Notes under the pieces: model-generated | Databases searched by the model: none | The model's input: only the letters and a program-made list of their open reading frames with translations | Told to the model about the DNA's origin: nothing | Position numbers and translations under genes: made by a program | Assembly: GCF_020400825.1 (NCBI RefSeq) | Contig: NZ_JAINVH010000016.1 | Span: 1-64,000, forward strand | Direction: 5' to 3' | DNA: 64,000 bases | Source: Streptomyces sp. HPF1205 | Lineage (GTDB): Bacteria; Actinomycetota; Actinomycetes; Streptomycetales; Streptomycetaceae | Part shown: piece by piece, positions 34,755-42,400 of the stretch | How the letters are laid out: every line of letters starts with the position of its first letter | Position numbering within the stretch: position 1 is the stretch's first letter

Positions 34755-36935
34755 ATGTCCGTTGACAGTGTCGACCGTTCCGTCCTGCCCGGGAACCCGG
34801 AGAACCTGGAGAACCCCGGGAACCCGGGGAACCCCGAGAACGCCGACGCGGCCCCCGACGCCGCCACCGCCACCACCACCGGATTCGAGGCGCCCGCCGC
34901 CGGATCCGGGACACCCGCCGCCGGCGAGGTCACCTTCGCCGACCTCGGCCTGCCCGAGGAGATCGTCCGCAAGCTCACGCACAACGGCGTGGTGACCCCC
35001 TTCCCGATCCAGGCCGCCACCATTCCGGACGCCCTGAGCGGCCGGGACATCCTCGGCCGCGGCCGTACCGGCTCCGGCAAGACGCTCTCCTTCGGCCTGC
35101 CGCTGCTGACCCTGCTGGCCGGCGGCCACACGCAGAAGAAGCACCCCCGCGGCGTCATCCTCACCCCGACCCGCGAGCTGGCCATGCAGGTCGCCGACGC
35201 CCTCCAGCCGTACGGCGACGTCCTCGGCCTGAGGATGAAGGTCGTCTGCGGCGGCACCTCCATGCAGAACCAGATCTACGCCCTGGAGCGCGGCGTGGAC
35301 ATCCTGGTCGCCACCCCCGGCCGGCTGCGCGACCTGATCAACCGCGGCGCCGCCGTCCTGGACAACGTACAGATCGCCGTCCTGGACGAGGCCGACCAGA
35401 TGGCCGACATGGGCTTCCTGCCCGAGGTCACCGAGATCCTCGACCTCATCCCGGCCGGCGGCCAGCGGCTGCTGTTCTCCGCGACGCTGGAGAACGAGAT
35501 CGACACCCTGGTCAAGCGCTACCTGGTCGACCCGGTCACGCACGAGGTGGACGCCGCCCAGGGCGCGGTGACCACCATGACCCACCACATCCTGATCGTG
35601 AAGCCCAAGGACAAGGCGCCGGTGACCGCCGCGATCGCCGCGCGCAAGGGCCGTACGATCATCTTCGTCCGTACCCAGATGGGTGCCGACCGGGTCGCCG
35701 AGCAGCTCCAGGAGACCGGCGTGCGCGCCGACGCGCTGCACGGCGGCATGACCCAGGGCGCCCGTACCCGCACCCTGGAGGACTTCAAGGCCGGGCACGT
35801 GAGCGTGCTGGTCGCCACCGACGTCGCCGCCCGCGGCATCCACGTCGACGGCATCGACCTGGTCCTCAACGTCGACCCGGCCGGCGACCACAAGGACTAC
35901 CTGCACCGCAGCGGCCGCACCGCCCGCGCGGGCAAGTCAGGCACGGTCGTCTCGCTCGCGCTGCCGCACCAGCGCCGGCAGATCTTCCGGCTGATGGAGG
36001 ACGCGGGCGTGGACGCCTCGCGCCACATCATCGGCGGCGCCGGCGTCTTCGACGAGGACGTGGCGCGGATCACCGGCGCCCGTTCCCTCACCGACGTCCA
36101 GGCCGACGCCGCCGAGAACGCGGCGGCCCAGGCCGAACGCGACGTCGCCGACCTCGCCCGCCAGCTCGAACGCCTCCAGCGCCGCGCCGCCGAACTGCGC
36201 GAGGAGGCCGACCGCCTGACCGCCCGCTCGGCCCGCGAACGCGGCGAGGACCCGGACGAGGCGATCGCGGCGAAGGCGGCCGAGGCTGCCGCTGCCGCTG
36301 CCGCGGCGGCCGAGGAGAAGCCCTTCGTACCGGAGCCGCGCGAGGAGCGTGCCGCCGCACCGCAGCGCCGCGACGACCGCTCCTTCGGCCGCGACGACCG
36401 CCGTGACGACCGTCGCGACTCGCGGCCGTCGTACGGTGACCGGGACCGCCGCCCGTCCTACGGCGACCGGGACAGGGACCGCGACCGGGACCGTCGCGAC
36501 TCGCGGCCGTCGTACGGTGACCGGGACCGCCGCCCGTCCTACGGCGACCGTGACCGGGACCGTGACCGCCGCGACGCCCGTCCGTCGTACAACCGCGACG
36601 ACCGCCGCGACTCGCGCCCCTCGTACGGTGACCGCGACTCGCGCCCCTCGTACGGTGACCGCGACTCGCGGCCGTCGTACGGTGACCGCGACTCGCGGCC
36701 GTCGTACGGTGACCGGGACCGCCGCCCCGTCTACGGCGACCGGGACCGGCGGGACACCCGTCCGTCGTACGGCCGCGACGACCGCCACCGGGACGACCGT
36801 CCCTTCAACCGCGACCGCCGTGACTCGCGGCCCTCGTACGGTGACCGGGACCGCCGCCCGTCCTTCGCCGACCGGGACCGCGGCGACCGCGCGACCTCCT
36901 TCGAGCGCAAGCCCCGCTGGAAGCGCAACGGCTGA
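34755..36935 (+). CDS. DEAD-box ATP-dependent RNA helicase
   Basis: A 726-residue RNA helicase that unwinds RNA duplexes, probably in ribosome assembly or mRNA turnover. An Asn/Pro/Glu-rich N-terminal segment (about 45 residues) is followed by a Q-motif-like region (VVTPFPIQAATIP). Motif I is GRGRTGSGKT (101-110), Ia is PTRELAMQV, II is the DEAD box at 211-214, III is FSATL, V is ATDVAARGIHVDG and VI is HRSGRTARAG. The last 190 residues are a positively and negatively charged disordered tail of Arg/Asp-rich DRDRRPSYGDRD-type repeats, likely RNA-binding. Confidence 0.95.
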   Translation: MSVDSVDRSVLPGNPENLENPGNPGNPENADAAPDAATATTTGFEAPAAGSGTPAAGEVTFADLGLPEEIVRKLTHNGVVTPFPIQAATIPDALSGRDILGRGRTGSGKTLSFGLPLLTLLAGGHTQKKHPRGVILTPTRELAMQVADALQPYGDVLGLRMKVVCGGTSMQNQIYALERGVDILVATPGRLRDLINRGAAVLDNVQIAVLDEADQMADMGFLPEVTEILDLIPAGGQRLLFSATLENEIDTLVKRYLVDPVTHEVDAAQGAVTTMTHHILIVKPKDKAPVTAAIAARKGRTIIFVRTQMGADRVAEQLQETGVRADALHGGMTQGARTRTLEDFKAGHVSVLVATDVAARGIHVDGIDLVLNVDPAGDHKDYLHRSGRTARAGKSGTVVSLALPHQRRQIFRLMEDAGVDASRHIIGGAGVFDEDVARITGARSLTDVQADAAENAAAQAERDVADLARQLERLQRRAAELREEADRLTARSARERGEDPDEAIAAKAAEAAAAAAAAAEEKPFVPEPREERAAAPQRRDDRSFGRDDRRDDRRDSRPSYGDRDRRPSYGDRDRDRDRDRRDSRPSYGDRDRRPSYGDRDRDRDRRDARPSYNRDDRRDSRPSYGDRDSRPSYGDRDSRPSYGDRDSRPSYGDRDRRPVYGDRDRRDTRPSYGRDDRHRDDRPFNRDRRDSRPSYGDRDRRPSFADRDRGDRATSFERKPRWKRNG
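36370..36890. repeat. Degenerate repeats coding for the helicase tail
   Basis: Variants of GACTCGCGGCCGTCGTACGG and TGACCGGGACCGCCGCCC recur more than a dozen times with period multiples of three. They encode SRPSYGDRD/RRPSYGDRD units. The four consecutive SRPSYGDRD units around 36615-36715 are almost identical at DNA level and should be prone to slippage. Confidence 0.8.
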
Positions 36936-36985
36936 CCCGGCCACCGCCTCCCGACCCGAACGCTCTCCGCCCCCGCGGCCCGCGG

Positions 36986-37005
36986 CCCCCCGCGGCCCTC
37001 GGGGG
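36986..37005 (+). terminator. GC-rich hairpin after the helicase gene
   Basis: CCCCCG (36986-36991) and CGGGGG (37000-37005) form a 6-base stem with an 8-base loop, about 50 bases after the helicase stop and before tRNA-Lys. No T-tract is present. Confidence 0.45.
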
Positions 37006-37085
37006 CGCCCCCTTCCCGACCCGACCGCGGCCACCGGGGATATGGTCCCTACCCGGACCCGATCCCCGGCTATGCTGCGGTGTGC

Positions 37086-37158
37086 GGGCCGTTAGCTCAA
37101 TTGGCAGAGCAGTGGACTTTTAATCCATTGGTTGTGGGTTCGAGTCCCACACGGCCTA
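37086..37158 (+). tRNA. tRNA-Lys (anticodon UUU), integration site of the element to its right
   Basis: A 73-base tRNA. The acceptor GGGCCGT pairs with ACGGCCT (terminal G-T pair), the D arm is GCTC..GAGC, the anticodon arm is GTGGA-CTTTTAA-TCCAT with anticodon TTT, and the T arm contains GGGTTCGAGTCCC, with A as discriminator. A TATGCT -10 lies at 37071-37076. The integrase gene starts its 3' overlap inside this tRNA, which marks the 3' half of the tRNA as the likely attachment core. Confidence 0.95.
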
Positions 37159-38795
37159 CCTGATGGGTCAGCAGGGACACCCGCGCTGACCTGGGCCGCC
37201 GCCCCCTTCTCGCTTGCCGAGGAGGGGGCGGCGGCCGTTCGGGCGGGCTTCGGTGAGCCCGGTGTGAGCCCGGCGGTTCCGCCGACCACCTTCCGGGCCG
37301 CCCTCGGCACGAGCCGCGCGGCCTTCTCCGCTACCCGCCGGTTGATGTCCGGGAGCAGGGTTGTGTAGGTGTCGGACGTGAGTGTGATCGTCGAGTGGCG
37401 GAGCACTTCCTTGATCGTGTGGAGGTCTCCGCCTCCGGCGTGGGTCAGGGTGGCGGCCACGTGGCGCAGGTCGCGGAGGTTGATGGGCGGCAGGCCGGCG
37501 GCGTCGCTGATCTTCCTGAACTCCTGCGAGACCTCTTCCGGATGAAGCCAGCTTCCATCCTGGCGGGTGAAGACCTTGCCGGTTTCCTTCCAGGCCTCAC
37601 CCCACTTGAGGCGTTCCTTGTTCTGCCGGAGGCGGTGCGCCCGCAGGACCGCCACGGTGACGCTGTCCAGGTGGATCGTGGCGGCGCTGCCGTCCGTCTT
37701 GGGCTCCGACTCGTACGGCGTCCAGCCGTCCACCACGATCTCCGCGGACACGGTCAACTCCGCGCGATCCAGATGGATGTCCGCCCAGCCCTGGCCGACC
37801 GCTTCGCCGCGACGCAGGCCGCGGAAGGCGATGAGGTGGAAGAGGGCGTACAGCCGGTGGCCTTCGGCCGCGTCCAGGAAGCGGCCGAGCTGCTTCGGCG
37901 TCCAGACCATGACCGCGGACGGCTTCTGGCCCGTCTTCTCCCACTGCCGTACGCGCTCGTCCGTCCACAGCAGGCCCTTGGGCCGCTTCCCCGAAGCCAA
38001 CTCCACGTGCTCGGCCGGGTTGAAGGTGATGAGCTGCCGGGAGATGGCGGCGTTCAGCGCGGCCCGCAGCGTCGAGCGGATCCGCTGACGTGTGGCCGGG
38101 CCGGTGATCTTCCGGTAGGGCTTCATTGCGGCCAGCTTGGCCCGCTCGGCGGCCAGTTGCTCCCGCTCGTGCCCCGGCGGCCGTGACCTCCTGCCCCACG
38201 TGGCTCGGGCCTCCTGTTCCCTCCGGGCCGCGTTCTCCGCGAGAATCACTTCGTTCTCGTCCGCGATGGCGTCGAACATCGTCTGAACGTGGCCGACGTT
38301 GAGCCGGTCGAGGCGCACGTGTCCGATTCGCGGCTTGAGGTGGACCCTGATGTGAGAGGCGTAGCCGTTGGTCGTCGTCCTGCGGGTCTTCTTCGCCGCC
38401 AGCCACGTGTCGAGCCATTCGCCCACGGTCAGGTGCGAGGTGAGCGGCTGGCCCGCGTGCAGTTTGCGGCGGATCGCGTCGACTCCCGGCAACGGCAGTT
38501 TTTCCGCGGCCACGTTCTCCAGCAGCTCGGCGACCTTGTCCCGGTTGTCCTGGTCGTCCGCGTCGGCGATGGCGAGCAGGGCGCGGACTTTGTCCAGGTC
38601 CTGCTGGGCGTCCTTGGCGGAGTCGTAACCGCCCCGGCGGAAGGTGCGTCGGGTGCCGTCCTCTCGCGGTGGAAGCTCCTGACGCAGGTTCCAGGTGCCG
38701 TGCCGACGCTGGGAGAGCTTCGGGCAGGACTGGCCGAGTTGCCTTCCGGTCTCCGGGTCACGGCAGGCGCATCGGCGGAACGTCGAACCCTTCAT
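37092..38795 (-). CDS. int: Tyrosine recombinase/integrase
   Basis: A 567-residue site-specific recombinase that would integrate and excise the element at tRNA-Lys. An N-terminal arm-binding region with Cys9, Cys11 and Cys24 is followed by a core-binding domain (LTVGEWLDTWLAAKKTRRTT) and the catalytic domain: Arg328 in FRGLRRGEA, RDLRH (441-445), His467 in LRHSTITL and nucleophile Tyr477 in DTYTTL. The usual His of the HxxR box is Arg441. The last 22 residues are read antisense through tRNA-Lys, so the native C-terminus changes on excision. Its ATG overlaps the stop of the XRE gene. Confidence 0.93.
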   Translation of the reverse strand: MKGSTFRRCACRDPETGRQLGQSCPKLSQRRHGTWNLRQELPPREDGTRRTFRRGGYDSAKDAQQDLDKVRALLAIADADDQDNRDKVAELLENVAAEKLPLPGVDAIRRKLHAGQPLTSHLTVGEWLDTWLAAKKTRRTTTNGYASHIRVHLKPRIGHVRLDRLNVGHVQTMFDAIADENEVILAENAARREQEARATWGRRSRPPGHEREQLAAERAKLAAMKPYRKITGPATRQRIRSTLRAALNAAISRQLITFNPAEHVELASGKRPKGLLWTDERVRQWEKTGQKPSAVMVWTPKQLGRFLDAAEGHRLYALFHLIAFRGLRRGEAVGQGWADIHLDRAELTVSAEIVVDGWTPYESEPKTDGSAATIHLDSVTVAVLRAHRLRQNKERLKWGEAWKETGKVFTRQDGSWLHPEEVSQEFRKISDAAGLPPINLRDLRHVAATLTHAGGGDLHTIKEVLRHSTITLTSDTYTTLLPDINRRVAEKAARLVPRAARKVVGGTAGLTPGSPKPARTAAAPSSASEKGAAAQVSAGVPADPSGRPCGTRTHNQWIKSPLLCQLS

Positions 38796-39481
38796 GCGTC
38801 GTCCTTCCTCGGGGCCGGTGGGTGCGGCCGATCTTCGGAGCGGATGTCTTCCTGGGCGTCGTCGACGAATGCCAGCTCCTCCGGCAGGGCCGGGGGCGCC
38901 AGCTCCCGGTTCCGCATCAGCTCCCGGAAGGTCCGTAGCTCTCGGCAGTCCTCGAAGGCTTGTTCCTCGTAGCCGGCGGCGCGGGCCAGCAGGGCTTTCC
39001 GGCGTTCCTTGTCGAGCGTGGCGTTCGCGGCTCGCCGCCGGTCCTTGGCCAGATTCCTCGCGATCACTGCTGCGGCCGTCAGGTCGCTGTGGTGGCGGAA
39101 GACGTCGAGCACGGCCTTGGCGCTCCCCTCCGGGGCCGGTTCACCGGCAGGAAGTTCGCCCGTGAACCAGGCAAGGGCGTCCCACGTGGACACGACTCGT
39201 CCGGGCAGGACCTCCACCGTCCCCAAGGAGCCGAGGGGGAACAGGAGGGTGATGGGCGGCACGCCGAGGACGTCTGCCAGCACGAAGAGGTCCGCGACGG
39301 ACAGGCTCGTCTTCCGCCCCGATTCAAGGTTCTTCAGGGAGTTTTCGCTGATCTCCGGCATGCCGCGGTCGGCGCAGCCCTGGGCGACTCGCGCCATGGT
39401 GAGTCCCGCGGCCCTGCGCGCATCGCGCATTCCTCGGGCGATGTGGGCGGTCAGCTTGGCCGGCCATTGCTGAGGGGTCAT
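38792..39481 (-). CDS. XRE-family regulator upstream of the integrase
   Basis: A 229-residue protein with an N-terminal HTH (GMRDARRAAGLTMARVAQGC then ENSLKNLESGRKTSLSVADL) and a helical, charged C-terminal domain (KDRRRAANATLDKERRKALL). It ends in an ATGA overlap with int, so it is co-transcribed and probably controls integrase expression. ATG 39481 is chosen; an in-frame ATG at 39523 adds 14 residues. Neither has a strong ribosome site. The divergent neighbour is the excisionase-like gene. Confidence 0.85.
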   Translation of the reverse strand: MTPQQWPAKLTAHIARGMRDARRAAGLTMARVAQGCADRGMPEISENSLKNLESGRKTSLSVADLFVLADVLGVPPITLLFPLGSLGTVEVLPGRVVSTWDALAWFTGELPAGEPAPEGSAKAVLDVFRHHSDLTAAAVIARNLAKDRRRAANATLDKERRKALLARAAGYEEQAFEDCRELRTFRELMRNRELAPPALPEELAFVDDAQEDIRSEDRPHPPAPRKDDA

Positions 39482-39571
39482 GACGACACCATATGCATTC
39501 AAAAGGTGTGGCTGCGAATACATGATAGAGATTCACTCAAATCGGTCACCTGAAGGAGTTGTGGAGGCGTC

Positions 39572-39871
39572 ATGGCGACACCGATCCGGCGATACGAGGG
39601 GCGCGGACTCACCGGCGAGCAACTGCTCACGCTTCCGGCGGTGGTCGATCTCGACACCGCCAACCGCGCCCTGATGCTCGGGCGCTCCACCGGGTACGCC
39701 CTCGCCAAGCGGGGGACCTACCCGGTGCGGGTCCTGCGGCTCGGCAACGCCTACCGGGTGGTGACCGCCGAACTGCTCAGGCTCCTCGGCGTGGGACCCC
39801 AGGCGCCGGACGGGGTCGGCTGCGAGTCGGCGGAGGCAGGCGTACTCCCGCGATCCGGCACCGGATCCTGA
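39572..39871 (+). CDS. Excisionase-like helix-turn-helix protein
   Basis: A 99-residue basic protein. The HTH region DLDTANRALMLGRSTGYALA, then KRGTYPVRVLRLGNAYRVVT, is the MerR/AlpA-like winged fold shared by Xis proteins and small regulators. Its position next to int and divergent from the XRE gene supports a recombination-directionality role. GTGGAGGCG lies just before ATG 39572. A general transcription factor remains possible. Confidence 0.75.
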   Translation: MATPIRRYEGRGLTGEQLLTLPAVVDLDTANRALMLGRSTGYALAKRGTYPVRVLRLGNAYRVVTAELLRLLGVGPQAPDGVGCESAEAGVLPRSGTGS

Positions 39872-39883
39872 CGGGGCGGCCCG

Positions 39884-40447
39884 TCAGTCGGCCGGCGCGG
39901 CGCTGAGGTCCAGGACCATCGCGTCGTAGGCGGGTGCGTCGGGGTAGGGCCGGGAGGTGGCCACCGCCTGGTATCCCCAACGTTCGTAGGTCGCTCGGAC
40001 GCGAGGGTGGGATTGTTCGACGAGGAGAGAGGCGCGGGGTTCGGGGCGGTCCCGCATCAGTTCGTCGTGGATGGTGCGGGCCGCGCCCGCGCCGCGCCAG
40101 GGGGCGCGGACCATGATCTCGCACAGGCCGAACATGTTCCCGCCGACGCCGTAGTCGCGTACTTCGGGTGCGGTGACGGTGGTCATGGTGCGCCATTCGT
40201 CCTCGGAATCGGGGCGGCCGTAGGCGTAGCCGACGACCTCGTCGCCGATCTCGCCCATGGCGCAGGCCCAGCCGGGATGACGGGCGTGTCCGTCGAGGCG
40301 GGCGGCGAAGCGCGGCAGGGAGAAGAACGGGTCGGTCCGCGCTTCCACCGCGTACACCTCGGCGTAGACGTCCAGGAGTTGTTGGCGGATACCTGGGAAC
40401 TCGGCGGGCGTGTAGTGGGTGACGGTCATGACGCGCGGGGTGGTCAT
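39884..40447 (-). CDS. GNAT-family N-acetyltransferase
   Basis: A 187-residue acetyl-CoA-dependent transferase. Core strands are ACAMGEIGDEVVGYAYGRPD and FGLCEIMVRAPWRGAGAART; the latter is the acetyl-CoA loop (RGAGAA in place of the usual R/QxxGxG/A). Then ASLLVEQSHPRVRATYERWG matches motif B (Y-x-R-x-G-Y). Its start overlaps the stop of the XRE-TPR gene upstream, so the two form an operon. The acceptor substrate is unknown. Confidence 0.85.
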   Translation of the reverse strand: MTTPRVMTVTHYTPAEFPGIRQQLLDVYAEVYAVEARTDPFFSLPRFAARLDGHARHPGWACAMGEIGDEVVGYAYGRPDSEDEWRTMTTVTAPEVRDYGVGGNMFGLCEIMVRAPWRGAGAARTIHDELMRDRPEPRASLLVEQSHPRVRATYERWGYQAVATSRPYPDAPAYDAMVLDLSAAPAD

Positions 40448-41706
40448 GCGACCGCCGCCTGGTAGCGCTCGGCGAAGTCCGCCGCTGCCGGGGTCGGACC
40501 CTGCCGCCTGACGGCGTGGGCGAAGTCCGCCAGGTGCCGTGCCCAGCGGGGGCTCTTGACGCTGGGCAGCAGGTCCACGGCGCGGTGGCCGGCTTCGAGG
40601 GCTTCCTCGGCGCGGCCGGCGGCGAGGCAGTTGCGGGCCAGGGAGACCTGCGTGGCGAAACTGTTGCGGCCGAAGCCCTTGGGCAGCAGACCGAGGGCGT
40701 CGACGTCGCGCTGCGCGGCGTCCTCGTAGCGCCCCAGGTTGTAGTCGCACAGGGCTACCTGACCGGCCAGCTCCGCCGGCCCGCAGAAACTGAGCCACGG
40801 CATGGTCTGATCGGGCGCCCGGTCGAGGGCCAGGTCGGCGCGGTGGAGGGATCGGGCCGTCCGCGAACGCTCACCGGTGAGGGAGTGCCCCAGGGCGACG
40901 CGGGCATGCAGGAGAGCGGACAGGCGGGGGTCACGCCGGGTGCCGGTACGGTCCAGGGCGACGCGGGCGAGGGCCACGGCTTCGCTGCCGTGTCCGAGAT
41001 CGCACGCCTGCCGGGCCATGTACGACCAGATCCGGGCCTGCAGCATCGCGTCGGAGGCGAGGGTGGCGTACCGGATGCCCAGGTCCCACCAGCGGCGCGC
41101 GTCCTCGTGCCGGCCTCCGTCGTAAGCGAACCAGCCCGCTGAGGCGGCGAGTTCGCCCACGGCCCGGTGGAGGCGGGCCTGGACGGTGCCCCCGTACGTG
41201 CAGGTGCGCGCGGCCTGCTCGACGTGGCTCACGTAGGCGCCGGCGACTTCCGCCAGCTCCGCCCCGCCGTGCTGGTCGTCCAGTGCGTGGAGCTGTGTGA
41301 TCGCGGTCTGGACCGCGTCCACGTCGGTGTGTCCCAGCCTGCCCGCGGTCGGGAGGGAGGGGAGGGCGATGGCGGCACCCAGTCCGATGATGAAGTGGCG
41401 GCGTAGCACTGGAGTTCCGTCCGACGAGGTCTGCAAGGGCACCGTACTGCGCTCGTAGCCGGGCGGCGGCACGAAGCCGAGTTCCTCCGCGGGCTGACCG
41501 AAGACCGCTTCCAGCAGCTCGCGGTGTTTGTCCCACGGCCAGGTCACCTCTCCGGACAACCACCGCCCGACGTGCCTGGGCCATACGGTCACCGGCTCGC
41601 GGCCGAGCAGGAGCGCCATTTCGCACAGGTCCTCGGCGAGCCTCTCCAGGGTCAGCTCGCGCCTGGCCATGAGGTCCCGCAGCACCTGGTTGCGCTTTCT
41701 GGGCAT
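40444..41706 (-). CDS. HTH regulator with TPR-like C-terminal domain
   Basis: A 420-residue regulator of a common Streptomyces type. The N-terminal HTH is VLRDLMARRELTLERLAEDL, then PRHVGRWLSGEVTWPWDKHR. A short hydrophobic stretch (RRHFIIGLGAAIALPSLPTA) precedes tetratricopeptide-like helices to the end (RHEDARRWWDLGIRYATLAS and others). ATG 41706 is preferred to an upstream in-frame start because the extra 90 codons run through the repeat-containing promoter region. It is divergent from an anti-sigma-type ATPase gene; 11-base direct repeats lie between them. Confidence 0.8.
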   Translation of the reverse strand: MPRKRNQVLRDLMARRELTLERLAEDLCEMALLLGREPVTVWPRHVGRWLSGEVTWPWDKHRELLEAVFGQPAEELGFVPPPGYERSTVPLQTSSDGTPVLRRHFIIGLGAAIALPSLPTAGRLGHTDVDAVQTAITQLHALDDQHGGAELAEVAGAYVSHVEQAARTCTYGGTVQARLHRAVGELAASAGWFAYDGGRHEDARRWWDLGIRYATLASDAMLQARIWSYMARQACDLGHGSEAVALARVALDRTGTRRDPRLSALLHARVALGHSLTGERSRTARSLHRADLALDRAPDQTMPWLSFCGPAELAGQVALCDYNLGRYEDAAQRDVDALGLLPKGFGRNSFATQVSLARNCLAAGRAEEALEAGHRAVDLLPSVKSPRWARHLADFAHAVRRQGPTPAAADFAERYQAAVA

Positions 41707-41748
41707 GTCAGCACAGTAATGGCTCCGCCACGCTGAGTCAGCCACGAA

Positions 41749-41793
41749 AAGTGTCCTTGCTTTGCGCAGTAAGGAGCAGGTGAAGTGTCCTTG
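41749..41793. repeat. Direct 11-base repeats AAGTGTCCTTG in a divergent promoter region
   Basis: AAGTGTCCTTG at 41749-41759 recurs exactly at 41783-41793, with a 34-base spacing (about three helical turns). The related pair GCGCAGTAAGG and ACGCAGAGGTA follows each copy. They lie between the XRE-TPR gene and the anti-sigma-type gene at 41889 and are likely operators for the HTH protein. Confidence 0.6.
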
Positions 41794-41888
41794 GAGCCGA
41801 TTACGCAGAGGTAGAGGGTGATTACAAGGCCGACGCGCGGAAACGAGTCGCGTCGGCATCTTCGCCACCCTTTGCAGAGGCACCTGCC

Positions 41889-42302
41889 ATGACCTCACCC
41901 CCATCTGACGTGCCGAAGGCCGTCGTCCACCGCTGGCCGTACGTTCCGGAGTCGGTGCCGGACGCCCGCCGAGCACTCCTCGCCGTTCTCGACGGCTGGG
42001 GAATGCACGACCTGGCCCACGAGGCGGGCCTTGTGCTGTCCGAACTTCTGACCAACGCCGTGGTGCACGTCCGCGGCGATCAGGAGCGGATCGAGACCCG
42101 TTTCGAGCGCCGGCCCGACGGTGAGCTCCACCTGGAGGTCGACGACGCCGGGGCCGGGATGCCGCTCATGCACGTGCCCAGCGACGAGGCGGAAGGCGGC
42201 CGTGGCCTCCAGCTCGTGAACACCTTCACCGCCGGGCAATGGGGCGTCATCCGGCATCGCTCCGGAAAGACGGTGTGGGCGCGCCTGAGCGCATTGCCGT
42301 GA
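41889..42302 (+). CDS. Anti-sigma-type ATP-binding protein (HATPase_c)
   Basis: A 137-residue GHKL ATPase-fold protein. The N box is AGLVLSELLTNAVVHVRG, G1 is LHLEVDDAGAGMPLMH and G2 is EGGRGLQLVNTFTAGQWGVI, ending GKTVWARLSAL. It resembles the 12770 protein but is clearly distinct in sequence. GAGG lies eight bases before ATG 41889. It is divergent from an HTH-TPR regulator, the same arrangement as at 11-13 kb. Confidence 0.85.
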   Translation: MTSPPSDVPKAVVHRWPYVPESVPDARRALLAVLDGWGMHDLAHEAGLVLSELLTNAVVHVRGDQERIETRFERRPDGELHLEVDDAGAGMPLMHVPSDEAEGGRGLQLVNTFTAGQWGVIRHRSGKTVWARLSALP

Positions 42303-42400
42303 AGTGGGGAGCGCTGCGGCGAGCTCTTCCGTACGGACCGTCATGATCCGGCTCAATTACCCCCATTACCCATACGCCCGCGCCCGCAGAAAGCCTCAGC

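Noticed and set aside
36349..37095. Thr/Arg-rich frame over the helicase tail
   Set aside because: Out-of-frame reading of the tail repeats; the helicase frame is continuous through it.
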